The translations under genes were made by a program, and so were the position numbers. From Deltaproteobacteria bacterium (GTDB taxonomy: Bacteria > Desulfobacterota > B13-G15 > RBG-16-54-18), in contig JAFDHG010000006.1 in assembly GCA_019308925.1 (NCBI GenBank), forward strand, positions 1 to 52,201: a stretch of DNA of 52,201 bases, given 5' to 3'. Below, piece after piece: positions 1 through 7,681 of this stretch. Every line of letters begins with the position of its first letter. The stretch's first letter is position 1. A model generated the notes under the pieces. It was given only the letters and a program-made list of their open reading frames with translations, was not told the DNA's origin and did no database searches.

Positions 1-241
<241 letters not shown>

Positions 242-277
242 TTAATCCTTAATCGCCAAAGGCTCATTTGCCCTTTA

Positions 278-354
278 TGGAGCGGGAAACGGGATTCGAA
301 CCCGCGACCCTCAGCTTGGAAGGCTGATGCTCTAGCCAACTGAGCTATTCCCGC
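278..354 (-). tRNA. tRNA-Gly (anticodon TCC)
   Basis: A complete minus-strand cloverleaf with acceptor stem GCGGGAA/TTCCCGC, the T-loop GGTTCGAATCC and an encoded CCA. The anticodon stem TCAGC/GCTGA encloses loop CTTCCAA, giving anticodon TCC (glycine GGA/GGG). GGG codons are very common in this genome, so this tRNA is likely heavily used. It is the third tRNA of the cluster. Confidence 0.97.
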
Positions 355-603
355 CCTCCATCTAAACCCTCATGAGGGTTTACTCTCACCCCCAACAATA
401 AAAATAACCTCATTTTTCCTTTGAACCTCTCGTTGAGGGGATCTCAACCCCCTCAAACTCCCCCTGACAGTCATTTGACTTGTCTCTCTGGTTCTTATTG
501 GGGGTTTCAGGGGGGGCCTGCCCCCTGAAGTAAAGCCGCAAACGTATAAAGACCCATTTCCCTTATAAGGATTCAATTTACCGTGAACTATTTTCACGGT
601 AGA
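355..603 (-). other. Palindrome-rich spacer between tRNA-Tyr and tRNA-Gly
   Basis: This spacer of about 250 bases is much longer than usual inside a tRNA-tuf operon and appears non-coding. It carries four inverted repeats: a perfect 18-bp palindrome at 364-381 (AAACCCTCATGAGGGTTT), 433-440 with 449-456 (TTGAGGGG/CCCCTCAA), 509-515 with 521-527 (CAGGGGG/CCCCCTG), and 579-587 with 593-601 (TACCGTGAA/TTCACGGTA). They could be processing sites or a decayed insertion. The open frame across the spacer resembles no known protein and is not called. Confidence 0.6.
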
Positions 604-688
604 TGGTGGAGAGGGGAGGATTCGAACCTCCGAAGGCTACGCCAACAGATTTACAGTCTGCCCCCTTTGGCCGCTCGGGAACCTCTCC
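604..688 (-). tRNA. tRNA-Tyr (anticodon GTA)
   Basis: A class II tRNA of 85 bases with a long variable arm, acceptor stem GGAGAGG/CCTCTCC and an encoded CCA. The anticodon stem CAGA/TCTG encloses the GTA anticodon, so it decodes UAC/UAU. It is the second tRNA of the cluster, at the same position as tyrU in E. coli. Confidence 0.97.
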
Positions 689-699
689 TTTGTGAAAAA

Positions 700-775
700 T
701 GGAGCTGGTGATGGGACTCGAACCCGCAACCTGCTGATTACAAATCAGCCGCTCTACCAGTTGAGCTACACCAGC
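700..775 (-). tRNA. tRNA-Thr (anticodon TGT)
   Basis: A complete cloverleaf with acceptor stem GCTGGTG/CACCAGC, the T-arm GGTTCGAGTCC and an encoded CCA. The anticodon loop TTTGTAA gives TGT (threonine ACA/ACG). It is the first tRNA of the operon and lies nearest the presumed promoter, like thrU in E. coli. Confidence 0.97.
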
Positions 776-943
776 ATAATTTTATAAGTAAAACTCTAAA
801 TGACTTAAAAATCAACAGCTAAAAATGACTTAAAAGGGAAATTTTTAGATTTTTTTGACACTTCTTTCCCTTTTTTTCTTTTCTAATTTAAATATTAAAC
901 GATATTTTTCTTTTTTTCAAGTCCAAAGGTACTTTTTTTGAAA

Positions 944-972
944 AATTTATCAAAAATTTTTCCTGGTGTCAA
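944..972 (-). promoter_or_regulatory. Candidate promoter of the tRNA-tuf operon
   Basis: On the minus strand a consensus -35 TTGACA (967-972) is followed after 17 bases by TAAATT (944-949), which matches four of six bases of the -10 consensus. It points toward the tRNA genes and would leave a leader of about 160 bases containing the 798-835 direct repeat. The call rests on consensus matching only. Confidence 0.4.
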
Positions 973-1027
973 CACAAACCATCGTCAATTTTAACAAATA
1001 GTACAGAAAAAGGGTCCAAGGATTTAA

Positions 1028-1230
1028 AATGAAGGGTTCTAGGATTCCAGGATTCTAGGGCTTGCGGCGAGCTCCCTTCGGTCTGAGCGTTCGACTGAGC
1101 TCACGCCGAAGTCTCAGGGTCGAAGACAGCCGAGTGGTTCTAGTGTATTTTACTCGACTACTGGACCCCTTGGCCCCTAGGACCCTGTATCTATTGCTCC
1201 TAGAATCCTCTCAATTCCACCAACTAAATG
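1028..1230. repeat. Dispersed intergenic repeat-like element, copy 1
   Basis: The block is bounded by AGGATTCTAGG (1049-1059) and its exact inverse CCTAGAATCCT (1199-1209), so the ends can pair. Bases 1204-1229 match 44192-44217 in inverted orientation at 25 of 26 positions, and CCCTAGGACCCT (1175-1186) recurs directly at 44285-44296. It contains no convincing gene. It is probably a non-coding intergenic repeat family of this genome; two copies do not define the exact boundaries. Confidence 0.5.
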
Positions 1231-1277
1231 GGAGAGGATCCTAAAGAGATTGGGCAGGTAACATCTGGAGGAAGGCC

Positions 1278-1306
1278 TTGCCCTTTTATGGGCTAAGGGA
1301 TATAAT
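1278..1306 (+). promoter_or_regulatory. Candidate promoter immediately upstream of rel
   Basis: TTGCCC (1278-1283) and a perfect -10 TATAAT (1301-1306) are separated by exactly 17 bases. Transcription would start near 1313, only about four bases before the preferred ATG at 1317, so the mRNA would be almost leaderless. The competing reading is that TTG at 1278 is a start codon, because it follows the Shine-Dalgarno-like run GGAGGAAGG at 1267-1275. Confidence 0.45.
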
Positions 1307-1316
1307 TTATTTGTAT

Positions 1317-3488
1317 ATGCTTAGATTCAACGACATAGCAGAACAAGTCGAGTCTTACAATCCCTTGGCAGACCTGGGACTTTTGGAGAAGTCTTATGTC
1401 TTCTCGGCCAAGGTCCACCAAGGGCAGGTGAGACTTTCGGGAGAGCCTTATCTAATTCACCCCCTGGAGGTGGCCGGGACCTTGGCCAAGATGAGGCTGG
1501 ATGTAGCCACCGTCGCCACCGGATTTCTCCACGATACCATCGAAGATACTCTGACCACCTTGGAGGAGATTAGGGAGAACTTCGGCGACGAAATCGCCCA
1601 ACTGGTGGATGGGGTGACCAAGATCAGCCAGATGAGCTTTCAGACCCGAGAAGAACAGCAGGCCGAGAACTTCCGCAAGATGATCCTTGCCATGGTAAAG
1701 GATATAAGGGTCATCCTGATTAAGCTCGCCGACAGGCTCCACAACATGCGGACTCTTCACTTTCTTGCCCCCCAGAGACAGAGGGAGATCGGCCAAGAGA
1801 CCTTGGATATTTATGCCCCCCTCGCCAACCGCCTCGGTATCGATTGGATCAAGACGGAACTGGAGGAATTGTCCTTCCGTTACCTGGAACCTCAGGCCTA
1901 TAAAGAGCTATCACGGAAGGTGGCCAAGACAAAGAAGGAGCGGGAGAGATATGTGGAGGAGGTGAGGGGGATAATCCTGGAAAGACTCAAGGAGTTCGGC
2001 ATAAAAGGAGAAATTACAGGACGGGTCAAACAGCTTTACAGCATCTACCAGAAGATGAAGAGGCAGGGAATAGAGTTCCATGATGTATACGACATCACGG
2101 CCTTCAGGATCATAGTGGGGACTATCAAGGAGTGTTATGAGGCCTTAGGGGTGATACACTCCCTTTGGCCCCCTGTCCCTGGTAAATTTAAGGATTACAT
2201 CGCCCTTCCCAAGGGGAACATGTATCAATCCCTCCATACCACTGTCATCGGCCCCTATGGAGAGAGGGTAGAGATTCAGATCAGGACCTGGGAGATTCAC
2301 AGGATAGCGGAAGAGGGGATTGCTGCCCATTGGAAATATAAAGAGGGGGGGATTATTGAAGAGGAAGACGAGAGGCGCTTCTCCTGGTTGAGACAACTGC
2401 TTGAGTGGCAGATGGACCTGGAGGACAGTCAAGAATTCCTCCAGACCTTAAAGGTGGATCTCTTCCCTGCTGAGGTATATGTATTCACCCCCAAGGGGGA
2501 GGTAAGGGAATTTCCCAAGGGTGCCACCCCCATTGATTTCGCCTATAGCATCCATACTGATGTAGGCCATCGATGTGTAGGAGCAAGGGTGAACGGCCGC
2601 CTGGTTCCCCTCAATTACCAGCTTCAAAACGGGGACACGGTGGAGATCATCACCTCGTCCAAACACCACCCCAGTCGAGATTGGCTAAAAATTGTGAAGA
2701 CCTCACGGGCGAAGGCCAAGATCCTCCAGTGGATAAAGGCCCAGCAAAAGGAGAAGAGCATCGCCCTGGGAAAGGACCTGTGCGAAAGGGATTTCAAGAA
2801 GTTAGGCTTAAATTTCTCCAAGTTCGGGAAATCAGGGGATCTCCACAAGGTAGCACAAGAGTTCAGCCTCCCCAACGTAGAGGAACTCTTGGCCTCCATC
2901 GGTTACGGAAAGATCACCACTCAGCAGGTGATCGGACGCCTGGCACCAGAGGAGATCAAGATAGATGAGAAAAAGGAGGGTGGGGGAAGGCTGGAAAAGG
3001 TCATCAAGAAGATGACCAGTCGATCTAAGGGGCTTGTAAAGATCGATGGGATTGATGATGTCCTAGTGAGGTTTGCTGGCTGCTGCAACCCCCTGCCAGG
3101 GGACAGGATAGTGGGCTTTATCACTAGGGGAAGGGGGGTAACTGTTCACACGACAGATTGCATAAACGCCCTCGCTACCGATCCAAAAAGACGCATAGAG
3201 GTATGTTGGGCCCTGGAGGGAGATTCCACCTTCCCTACCAGGATTCGGATCTACTCTACCGACAGAAAGGGGATGTTGGCTACCATCAGCTCTTCCATTT
3301 CCGGCAACGGGGTCAATATCACTGGGGCCCAGGTCAAAACCACCGATGATGGAAATGCGGTGAGCACCTTTGATATCGAGATCGGGAACTTAAAACAGTT
3401 GAAGAAGATAACCAATGCCTTGCAGAAGATAAAGGGGGTGATAAGGGTGGAACGTATTAAGGGGTGGCAGGGACACTTGGGGCCTTGA
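1317..3488 (+). CDS. Bifunctional (p)ppGpp synthetase/hydrolase (Rel/SpoT)
   Basis: Makes and degrades the stringent-response alarmone (p)ppGpp. Domain order is typical: an HD hydrolase domain at about residues 30-180 with the intact motif HDTIEDT, a synthetase domain at about 230-340 with [20 protein letters not shown], a TGS domain at about 375-435 ([10 protein letters not shown]), and a C-terminal ACT domain at about 645-720. The KFKD charge motif and the intact HD site point to a bifunctional enzyme rather than synthetase-only RelA. From ATG 1317 ([10 protein letters not shown]) the protein is 723 residues, normal for the family. TTG at 1278 would add 13 residues. The 3' end overlaps convergent rpmB by 32 bases. 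Confidence 0.95.
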   Translation: MLRFNDIAEQVESYNPLADLGLLEKSYVFSAKVHQGQVRLSGEPYLIHPLEVAGTLAKMRLDVATVATGFLHDTIEDTLTTLEEIRENFGDEIAQLVDGVTKISQMSFQTREEQQAENFRKMILAMVKDIRVILIKLADRLHNMRTLHFLAPQRQREIGQETLDIYAPLANRLGIDWIKTELEELSFRYLEPQAYKELSRKVAKTKKERERYVEEVRGIILERLKEFGIKGEITGRVKQLYSIYQKMKRQGIEFHDVYDITAFRIIVGTIKECYEALGVIHSLWPPVPGKFKDYIALPKGNMYQSLHTTVIGPYGERVEIQIRTWEIHRIAEEGIAAHWKYKEGGIIEEEDERRFSWLRQLLEWQMDLEDSQEFLQTLKVDLFPAEVYVFTPKGEVREFPKGATPIDFAYSIHTDVGHRCVGARVNGRLVPLNYQLQNGDTVEIITSSKHHPSRDWLKIVKTSRAKAKILQWIKAQQKEKSIALGKDLCERDFKKLGLNFSKFGKSGDLHKVAQEFSLPNVEELLASIGYGKITTQQVIGRLAPEEIKIDEKKEGGGRLEKVIKKMTSRSKGLVKIDGIDDVLVRFAGCCNPLPGDRIVGFITRGRGVTVHTTDCINALATDPKRRIEVCWALEGDSTFPTRIRIYSTDRKGMLATISSSISGNGVNITGAQVKTTDDGNAVSTFDIEIGNLKQLKKITNALQKIKGVIRVERIKGWQGHLGP

Positions 3489-3666
3489 CGACTCGACCCG
3501 CCTTGATACATTTAGTACAAACCTTCATCCTGACTACCTTTCCTTCATGGAGGACCCTTACCTTCTGGAGGTTTGGGCGCCAGACCCTTTTGGTCTTATT
3601 GTTGGCATGGCTGACATTATGTCCCCTGAGGGGCCCCTTGCCACATATTTCACACACCCTGGACAT
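3457..3666 (-). CDS. rpmB: Ribosomal protein bL28
   Basis: A 69-residue protein of the 50S subunit, starting [21 protein letters not shown]. Two Cys pairs (CEIC near the start and CTKC near residue 53) form the zinc ribbon of the zinc-binding form of L28. The ATG at 3664-3666 follows AAAAAGGAG on the minus strand. The frame is open for a further 75 codons upstream, but that extension covers the promoter and does not resemble L28. The end overlaps the rel gene on the other strand. Confidence 0.95.
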   Translation of the reverse strand: MSRVCEICGKGPLRGHNVSHANNKTKRVWRPNLQKVRVLHEGKVVRMKVCTKCIKAGRVVKAPSVPATP

Positions 3667-3693
3667 CCTGGACTCCTTTTTATGAGCGCCTCT

Positions 3694-3722
3694 TTTATAA
3701 TCCTCTTTTTGTGCGATGTCAA
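3694..3722 (-). promoter_or_regulatory. Promoter of rpmB
   Basis: The minus strand shows TTGACA (3717-3722), a 17-base spacer and TATAAA (3694-3699), close to the sigma-70 consensus. The initiation point would fall near 3687, leaving a leader of about 20 bases with the rpmB ribosome binding site. Confidence 0.7.
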
Positions 3723-3772
3723 GGAGAACTTTCCTGGGGAAGATATTGATCCAGGTACCAGCAGGTGGGGAT

Positions 3773-3800
3773 TTGACAAAGGAAGGACATTTGATGTAAT
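3773..3800 (+). promoter_or_regulatory. Promoter of the amidohydrolase-argS-SPOR-lepB operon
   Basis: The plus strand has TTGACA (3773-3778), a 16-base spacer and TGTAAT (3795-3800), five of six matches to the -10 consensus. Transcription would begin near 3807, upstream of the ribosome binding site AAGGGGTGAT (3821-3830) and the proposed AUU start at 3835. It is arranged back-to-back with the rpmB promoter. Confidence 0.6.
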
Positions 3801-3834
3801 TTGTTCCATCCTTTGCATGAAAGGGGTGATGTAG

Positions 3835-4650
3835 ATTAAGATCGCCGGGGTACAGATGGCCTGCCGAGAGGATAAAGAAGATAATGTTCAAAAGGCCCTA
3901 AAGATGGGGCAGGTCGCCGCAGAAAAAGGGGCCCAGATAATCTGCTTTCAGGAGCTATTCAACACCCATTGGTTCCCCAAGGATATCGATGAGGAGAACT
4001 TGCTCTTGGCGGAGGATTTGGATGGCTTCACCTTAAGGGCCATGAAGGCATTGGCCAAGGAGACGGGGGTGGCTTTGATCTGCCCGTTTTTCGAGAGGGA
4101 TGGGGACAAAAATTTTAATACGGCCGCAGTGATCGATCAAGAAGGGAGGATCTTGGACACCTACCGAAAGATCCATGTCCCTCAGATTCCCCTATGGGAA
4201 GAGAGGACCTACTTCGCCCCTGGGGACAAGGGATTCCCTGTGTTCGACCTCGGCCTCGCCAAGGTAGGAATTCAGATATGCTGGGATAACTTCTTCCCCG
4301 AGGGGACTAGGGCCTTGGCCCTGCAGGGGGCCCAGATCGTCTTTGCCCCCACCGCGGCTGCCTTCGCCTCTCAACAAAGGTGGCTGAAGGTAATGGCCGG
4401 CAACGCCATTGTCAACGGCATCTTTGTCTTGCGGGTAAATAGGGTGGGGAGTGAACCCAAACAGGATTTCTACGGTATGAGCTTCTGTCTCTCCCCTGAA
4501 GGGGAGCTGGTGGATGAACCGACAGGCCTCCAGGAGGGGATCCTCCTGGTGGAGGTCGCCCTCGAAGAGGTATCCAGGGTGAGAAAGGAGTGGCCCTTCT
4601 TGAAAGATCGGAGGCCAGAGGTATATGCTCCCCTGGCAGAGCGGGAGTGA
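3835..4650 (+). CDS. Nitrilase-superfamily carbon-nitrogen hydrolase (N-carbamoylputrescine amidase-like)
   Basis: Hydrolyses a non-peptide C-N bond. The Glu-Lys-Cys triad is visible as FQELF, YRKIHVP and [10 protein letters not shown] (E40, K112 and C149 from the proposed start). The [18 protein letters not shown] stretch is closest to N-carbamoylputrescine amidases, so a polyamine role is possible but unproven. The first ATG (3856) would remove the first beta-strand. In frame upstream, AUU at 3835 restores the family-typical opening KIAGVQM and sits five bases after AAGGGGTGAT; a stop codon precedes it, so no other standard start fits. The length is then 271 residues, normal for the family. 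It is the first gene of an operon with argS. Confidence 0.85.
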   Translation: MKIAGVQMACREDKEDNVQKALKMGQVAAEKGAQIICFQELFNTHWFPKDIDEENLLLAEDLDGFTLRAMKALAKETGVALICPFFERDGDKNFNTAAVIDQEGRILDTYRKIHVPQIPLWEERTYFAPGDKGFPVFDLGLAKVGIQICWDNFFPEGTRALALQGAQIVFAPTAAAFASQQRWLKVMAGNAIVNGIFVLRVNRVGSEPKQDFYGMSFCLSPEGELVDEPTGLQEGILLVEVALEEVSRVRKEWPFLKDRRPEVYAPLAERE

Positions 4651-4651
4651 T

Positions 4652-6316
4652 GTGAAAAAGGGTCTGAGCGGGATCATCATGCAAGCCGTCAAAAGGGGAC
4701 AGGAGAGGGGCGAGTTGGTCAAGGGCCCCCTCCCCACTGTGATCTTAGAATACCCCAAGGAAGAAAGGCATGGTGACTACGCCACCAATATCGCCATGGT
4801 CATTGCTTCCCGTGAGAAGAAGCCCCCGCGGGAGGTGGCTGAAATCATTGTGAAAAGGATAGAAGACGAGGCAGGGATCATCGAGCGAGTGGAGGTGGCA
4901 GGGCCTGGCTTCATAAACTTCTTCCTCAAGGAAGACTACTGGCGCCATTTCTTGCGAGAGGCAGACCGACAAGGGGAGAGATACGGAGAGGGGGAGTTGG
5001 GTATAGGGCAGAGGGTATTGGTGGAATTTCTCAGCGCCAACCCCACGGGTCCCCTGCACATCGGGCACGGTAGGATCGCCGCATTCGGAGATGCCCTGGC
5101 CAACATCTTGGAGAAGGTCGGTTACGAGGTGGAGCGGGAATATTATGTGAACGATATCGGGACACAAATGGAATTGTTGGGGCGATCAGTATATCTTCGT
5201 TACTTACAGGAGTGGGGAAAAGAGGTCAAGTTCCCTGCCGATGGGTATCAAGGCGAATACGTCAGGGAGATCGCCCGCCAGGTCAAAGAAAGGGAAGGTG
5301 ATAGATATCTCCTGTTGCCCGAGGGGGAGGTTGTGGACCTCCTCGGACAACAGGCCTCCGAGTTCATCTTGGGGTGGATGAAGGATGATTTAAAGAGGTT
5401 CCGGGTCTGCTTTGATAGGTGGTATAGGGAAGGAGATCTTTACCGTGGGGGGCTGGTCCCACGGATCTTGGAAGATCTGCAAGGGCGGGGTTATATCTAC
5501 GAGGAGGAGGGGGCCCGCTGGTTTAAGAGTACCCTCTTTGGTGATGAAAAGGATAGGGTAGTGGTCAGGGCCAACGGTGCCACTACCTATTTCGCCTCGG
5601 ACATCGCCTATCACAAGGATAAATATGATCGGGGATATAATCTCTTAATAGACATCTGGGGGGCCGACCATCATGGATACATCCCTCGCATGGAGGCCGC
5701 CATCCACGCCCTCGGGTGTGACAAGTCCAGTTTTAAGATCATCCTCATGCAGTTGGTAAACCTGTGGAGGGCGGGGGAACAGGTGAGCATGTCCACCCGG
5801 ACGGGGGAGTTCACCTCCTTGCGGGAGGTGATGGATGAGGTAGGGGTGGATGCCTGCCGCTATTTCTTCATGCTGCGCAGGGCCGACTCTCCTTTGGACT
5901 TTGACCTGGAGCTAGCCAAAAAGGAGGGGCCGGAAAACCCCGTCTATTACGTGCAATATGCCCATGCTAGGATAGCGAGTATCTTCAAGAAGTCAGCGGA
6001 GAAGGGGGTGAAATTACCGACCTTAGACGAAGTGGACACCTCTTTGCTGCGCCTCCCAGAAGAGAGGGGGTTAGTAAAGCTGGTAGCCATCTTCCCCGAG
6101 TTATTGGAGGGAATGGCCATCTCCTTGGAACCCCATCGTCTGGCCTCTTACCTGCAGGACCTGGCCGGGCTATTTCACAGTTACTACAACAAGCACCGGG
6201 TCATCTCAGAGGACAGGGAGATGATGGACGCTAGGCTCCTATTGGTAAAGGCCATTAAAGGGGTCTTGCAAAACGCTTTGGGACTGCTGGGAATCGTGGC
6301 CCTGGAGGAGATGTGA
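4652..6316 (+). CDS. argS: Arginyl-tRNA synthetase
   Basis: Charges tRNA-Arg with arginine (class I synthetase). The N-terminal tRNA-binding domain is followed by the HIGH motif (PTGPLHIGHGR, about residue 136). The KMSKS loop is represented by VSMSTRTGEF near residue 385, the degenerate form usual in ArgS. A C-terminal anticodon-binding domain follows (LPEERGLVKLV onward). GTG at 4652 is preferred because GCGGGAG lies just upstream and the next codons give the typical MKKGLSG start. An alternative start 27 bases upstream would overlap the preceding gene. At 554 residues the protein is complete. Confidence 0.96.
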   Translation: MKKGLSGIIMQAVKRGQERGELVKGPLPTVILEYPKEERHGDYATNIAMVIASREKKPPREVAEIIVKRIEDEAGIIERVEVAGPGFINFFLKEDYWRHFLREADRQGERYGEGELGIGQRVLVEFLSANPTGPLHIGHGRIAAFGDALANILEKVGYEVEREYYVNDIGTQMELLGRSVYLRYLQEWGKEVKFPADGYQGEYVREIARQVKEREGDRYLLLPEGEVVDLLGQQASEFILGWMKDDLKRFRVCFDRWYREGDLYRGGLVPRILEDLQGRGYIYEEEGARWFKSTLFGDEKDRVVVRANGATTYFASDIAYHKDKYDRGYNLLIDIWGADHHGYIPRMEAAIHALGCDKSSFKIILMQLVNLWRAGEQVSMSTRTGEFTSLREVMDEVGVDACRYFFMLRRADSPLDFDLELAKKEGPENPVYYVQYAHARIASIFKKSAEKGVKLPTLDEVDTSLLRLPEERGLVKLVAIFPELLEGMAISLEPHRLASYLQDLAGLFHSYYNKHRVISEDREMMDARLLLVKAIKGVLQNALGLLGIVALEEM

Positions 6317-6954
6317 TGGAGGACTATAAGGAGCCCATCGCCAAGGTACAAAAACGCCGCCAGCTAAAGCGCCTCTTCGCCATTATGGGGGGGATGGTCT
6401 TTGTCTTTGTGATTTTCGTTTTGGGGGTGATAGTGGGGATACACCTGGAGAGGGAGAGGGTGCATATTTCCCAGGGTACACCCCCACAGAGTGGGATCAA
6501 CAAAGAGGGGGGACCTTCAGGTGTGGGCAAGGAGGCCAAGGCCCCCTCAGAGCCTGAGAAAAAAGAAGAGGAGATGCGGTTTACCTTCTATGAGACCTTA
6601 ACAAAAAAAGAGGTTCCAGAGACAAAGACAGGAAGGAAAGAAAAGGGGAGGGCGAAGGCAACCCCTCCGCCTAACCAGATGGTCAAGGAGGTCAAGAGGC
6701 CCCCAGCAAACAAAGACCTTTACTTTGTCCAAGTTGGTTCCTTTAGGGAGAAGGAGAAAGCGGAGGCCTTGCAGGATAGGTTGGTAAAAAAGGGATATAA
6801 GACCCACCTGTTCCCCGTGGAGATAGAGGGCAAGGGTCTTTGGTATAGGGTTAGGTTGGGCGGGTATAAGAGCCTGAAGGAGGCCCAAGCGGTAAAGGAA
6901 AAGGTTGCTGTGAACGAAGCAATCAAAGGGACAAGGATAATAAAGGGCTTATGA
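6316..6954 (+). CDS. SPOR-domain inner-membrane protein
   Basis: A bitopic protein of about 212 residues: a short basic cytoplasmic N-terminus, one transmembrane helix at about residues 23-45 (FAIMGGMVFVFVIFVLGVIVG), a Lys/Glu/Pro-rich periplasmic linker, and a C-terminal SPOR domain at about 137-210 (YFVQVGSFREKEKAEALQDR). SPOR domains bind denuded peptidoglycan glycan strands at the division septum, so a FtsN-like septal role is likely. The ATG at 6316 shares a base with the argS stop codon; a GTG three bases upstream is also possible. Translational coupling to argS is probable. Confidence 0.85.
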   Translation: MEDYKEPIAKVQKRRQLKRLFAIMGGMVFVFVIFVLGVIVGIHLERERVHISQGTPPQSGINKEGGPSGVGKEAKAPSEPEKKEEEMRFTFYETLTKKEVPETKTGRKEKGRAKATPPPNQMVKEVKRPPANKDLYFVQVGSFREKEKAEALQDRLVKKGYKTHLFPVEIEGKGLWYRVRLGGYKSLKEAQAVKEKVAVNEAIKGTRIIKGL

Positions 6955-7054
6955 GAAAGAGGGGCAGAGAAGGATGAAGCGGGGGGAAGGTGGATCTTCC
7001 CCAGGGGGCCTTCTTGGCTCTCTTACAGGTCAGGTGAAAGGAGGTAAAGAACGA

Positions 7055-7681
7055 ATGCCCGAGATGAAGAAGAAGAGCAAGACCAGGGAATATGTAGAGA
7101 CCCTTGTCATTGCCTTGCTCATTGCCCTCTTTGTCAGGGCCTTTGTGGTTCAGGCCTTCAAGATCCCCTCCGGTTCCATGGAGCCCACCCTTCTGGTGGG
7201 GGATCATATAATGGTTAATAAGTTCATCTATGGGATCAGAATGCCCTTGGTTGGCAAAAGGCTCTTCACCATTAAAAAACCCCGCCGGGGTGATGTTATC
7301 GTCTTCATCTATCCCCGCGACAGGAGCAAGGACTTCATCAAGAGGGTCATTGGGCTTGAGGGTGAGAAGATAGAAATCAAGGGGCAAAAGATCTACGTCA
7401 ATGATTGCCTCTTAGAAGACCCCTGGGGGGTCTACAGTAGGACCAACCCCTTTTGGGGTTTGTCAGCCAAGGAGAACTTTGGTCCTGTAACCGTCCCCCC
7501 TGGTTCCCTTTTCGTCTTGGGAGATAACAGGGACAACAGTCAAGACAGCCGCTTTTGGGGTTTCGTCCCTATCAAGGATGTATTGGGAAAGGCCTTCATC
7601 GCCTATTGGTCTTGGGACTGGCAGGCCCCCTCCCTCCTCTACAAGGTCCGCTGGAGGAGGATAGGCCACCTCATCCGCTAG
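7055..7681 (+). CDS. lepB: Signal peptidase I
   Basis: Membrane-bound serine protease that removes Sec and Tat signal peptides. A membrane anchor at residues 15-35 is followed by the catalytic serine box IPSGSMEPTL (S41), the lysine box DFIKRVIG (K96) and the conserved GDNRDNSQDSR box. The ATG at 7055 follows AAAGGAGGT; a further in-frame ATG 81 bases upstream would add a low-complexity Gly/Ser stretch unlike the family. At 208 residues it is complete. Its TAG stop is palindromic with the stop of the convergent pyrB-like gene (4-bp overlap), so the two genes share no terminator space. Confidence 0.95.
   Translation: MPEMKKKSKTREYVETLVIALLIALFVRAFVVQAFKIPSGSMEPTLLVGDHIMVNKFIYGIRMPLVGKRLFTIKKPRRGDVIVFIYPRDRSKDFIKRVIGLEGEKIEIKGQKIYVNDCLLEDPWGVYSRTNPFWGLSAKENFGPVTVPPGSLFVLGDNRDNSQDSRFWGFVPIKDVLGKAFIAYWSWDWQAPSLLYKVRWRRIGHLIR

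Larger units (their letters stand above)
776..1316. other. AT-rich divergent intergenic region between the tRNA operon and rel
   Basis: No protein gene is recognised here. The half next to the tRNAs is very AT-rich and contains a 13-bp direct repeat (AAATGACTTAAAA at 798-810 and 823-835) and a candidate minus-strand promoter at 944-972. The half next to rel (about 1028-1230) is a GC-richer, repeat-like block with an 11-bp inverted repeat at 1049-1059 and 1199-1209; related sequence recurs near 44192-44330. A rel promoter lies at 1278-1306. Confidence 0.7.

Noticed and set aside
370-597. A 75-codon minus-strand frame in the tRNA spacer
   Set aside because: It crosses all the palindromes, starts within an inverted repeat and has no protein-like features.
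1062-1244. A 60-codon plus-strand open frame in the region upstream of rel
   Set aside because: It lies inside the dispersed repeat block, has Arg/Ser/Leu-rich low-complexity translation and no ribosome binding site or known relatives.
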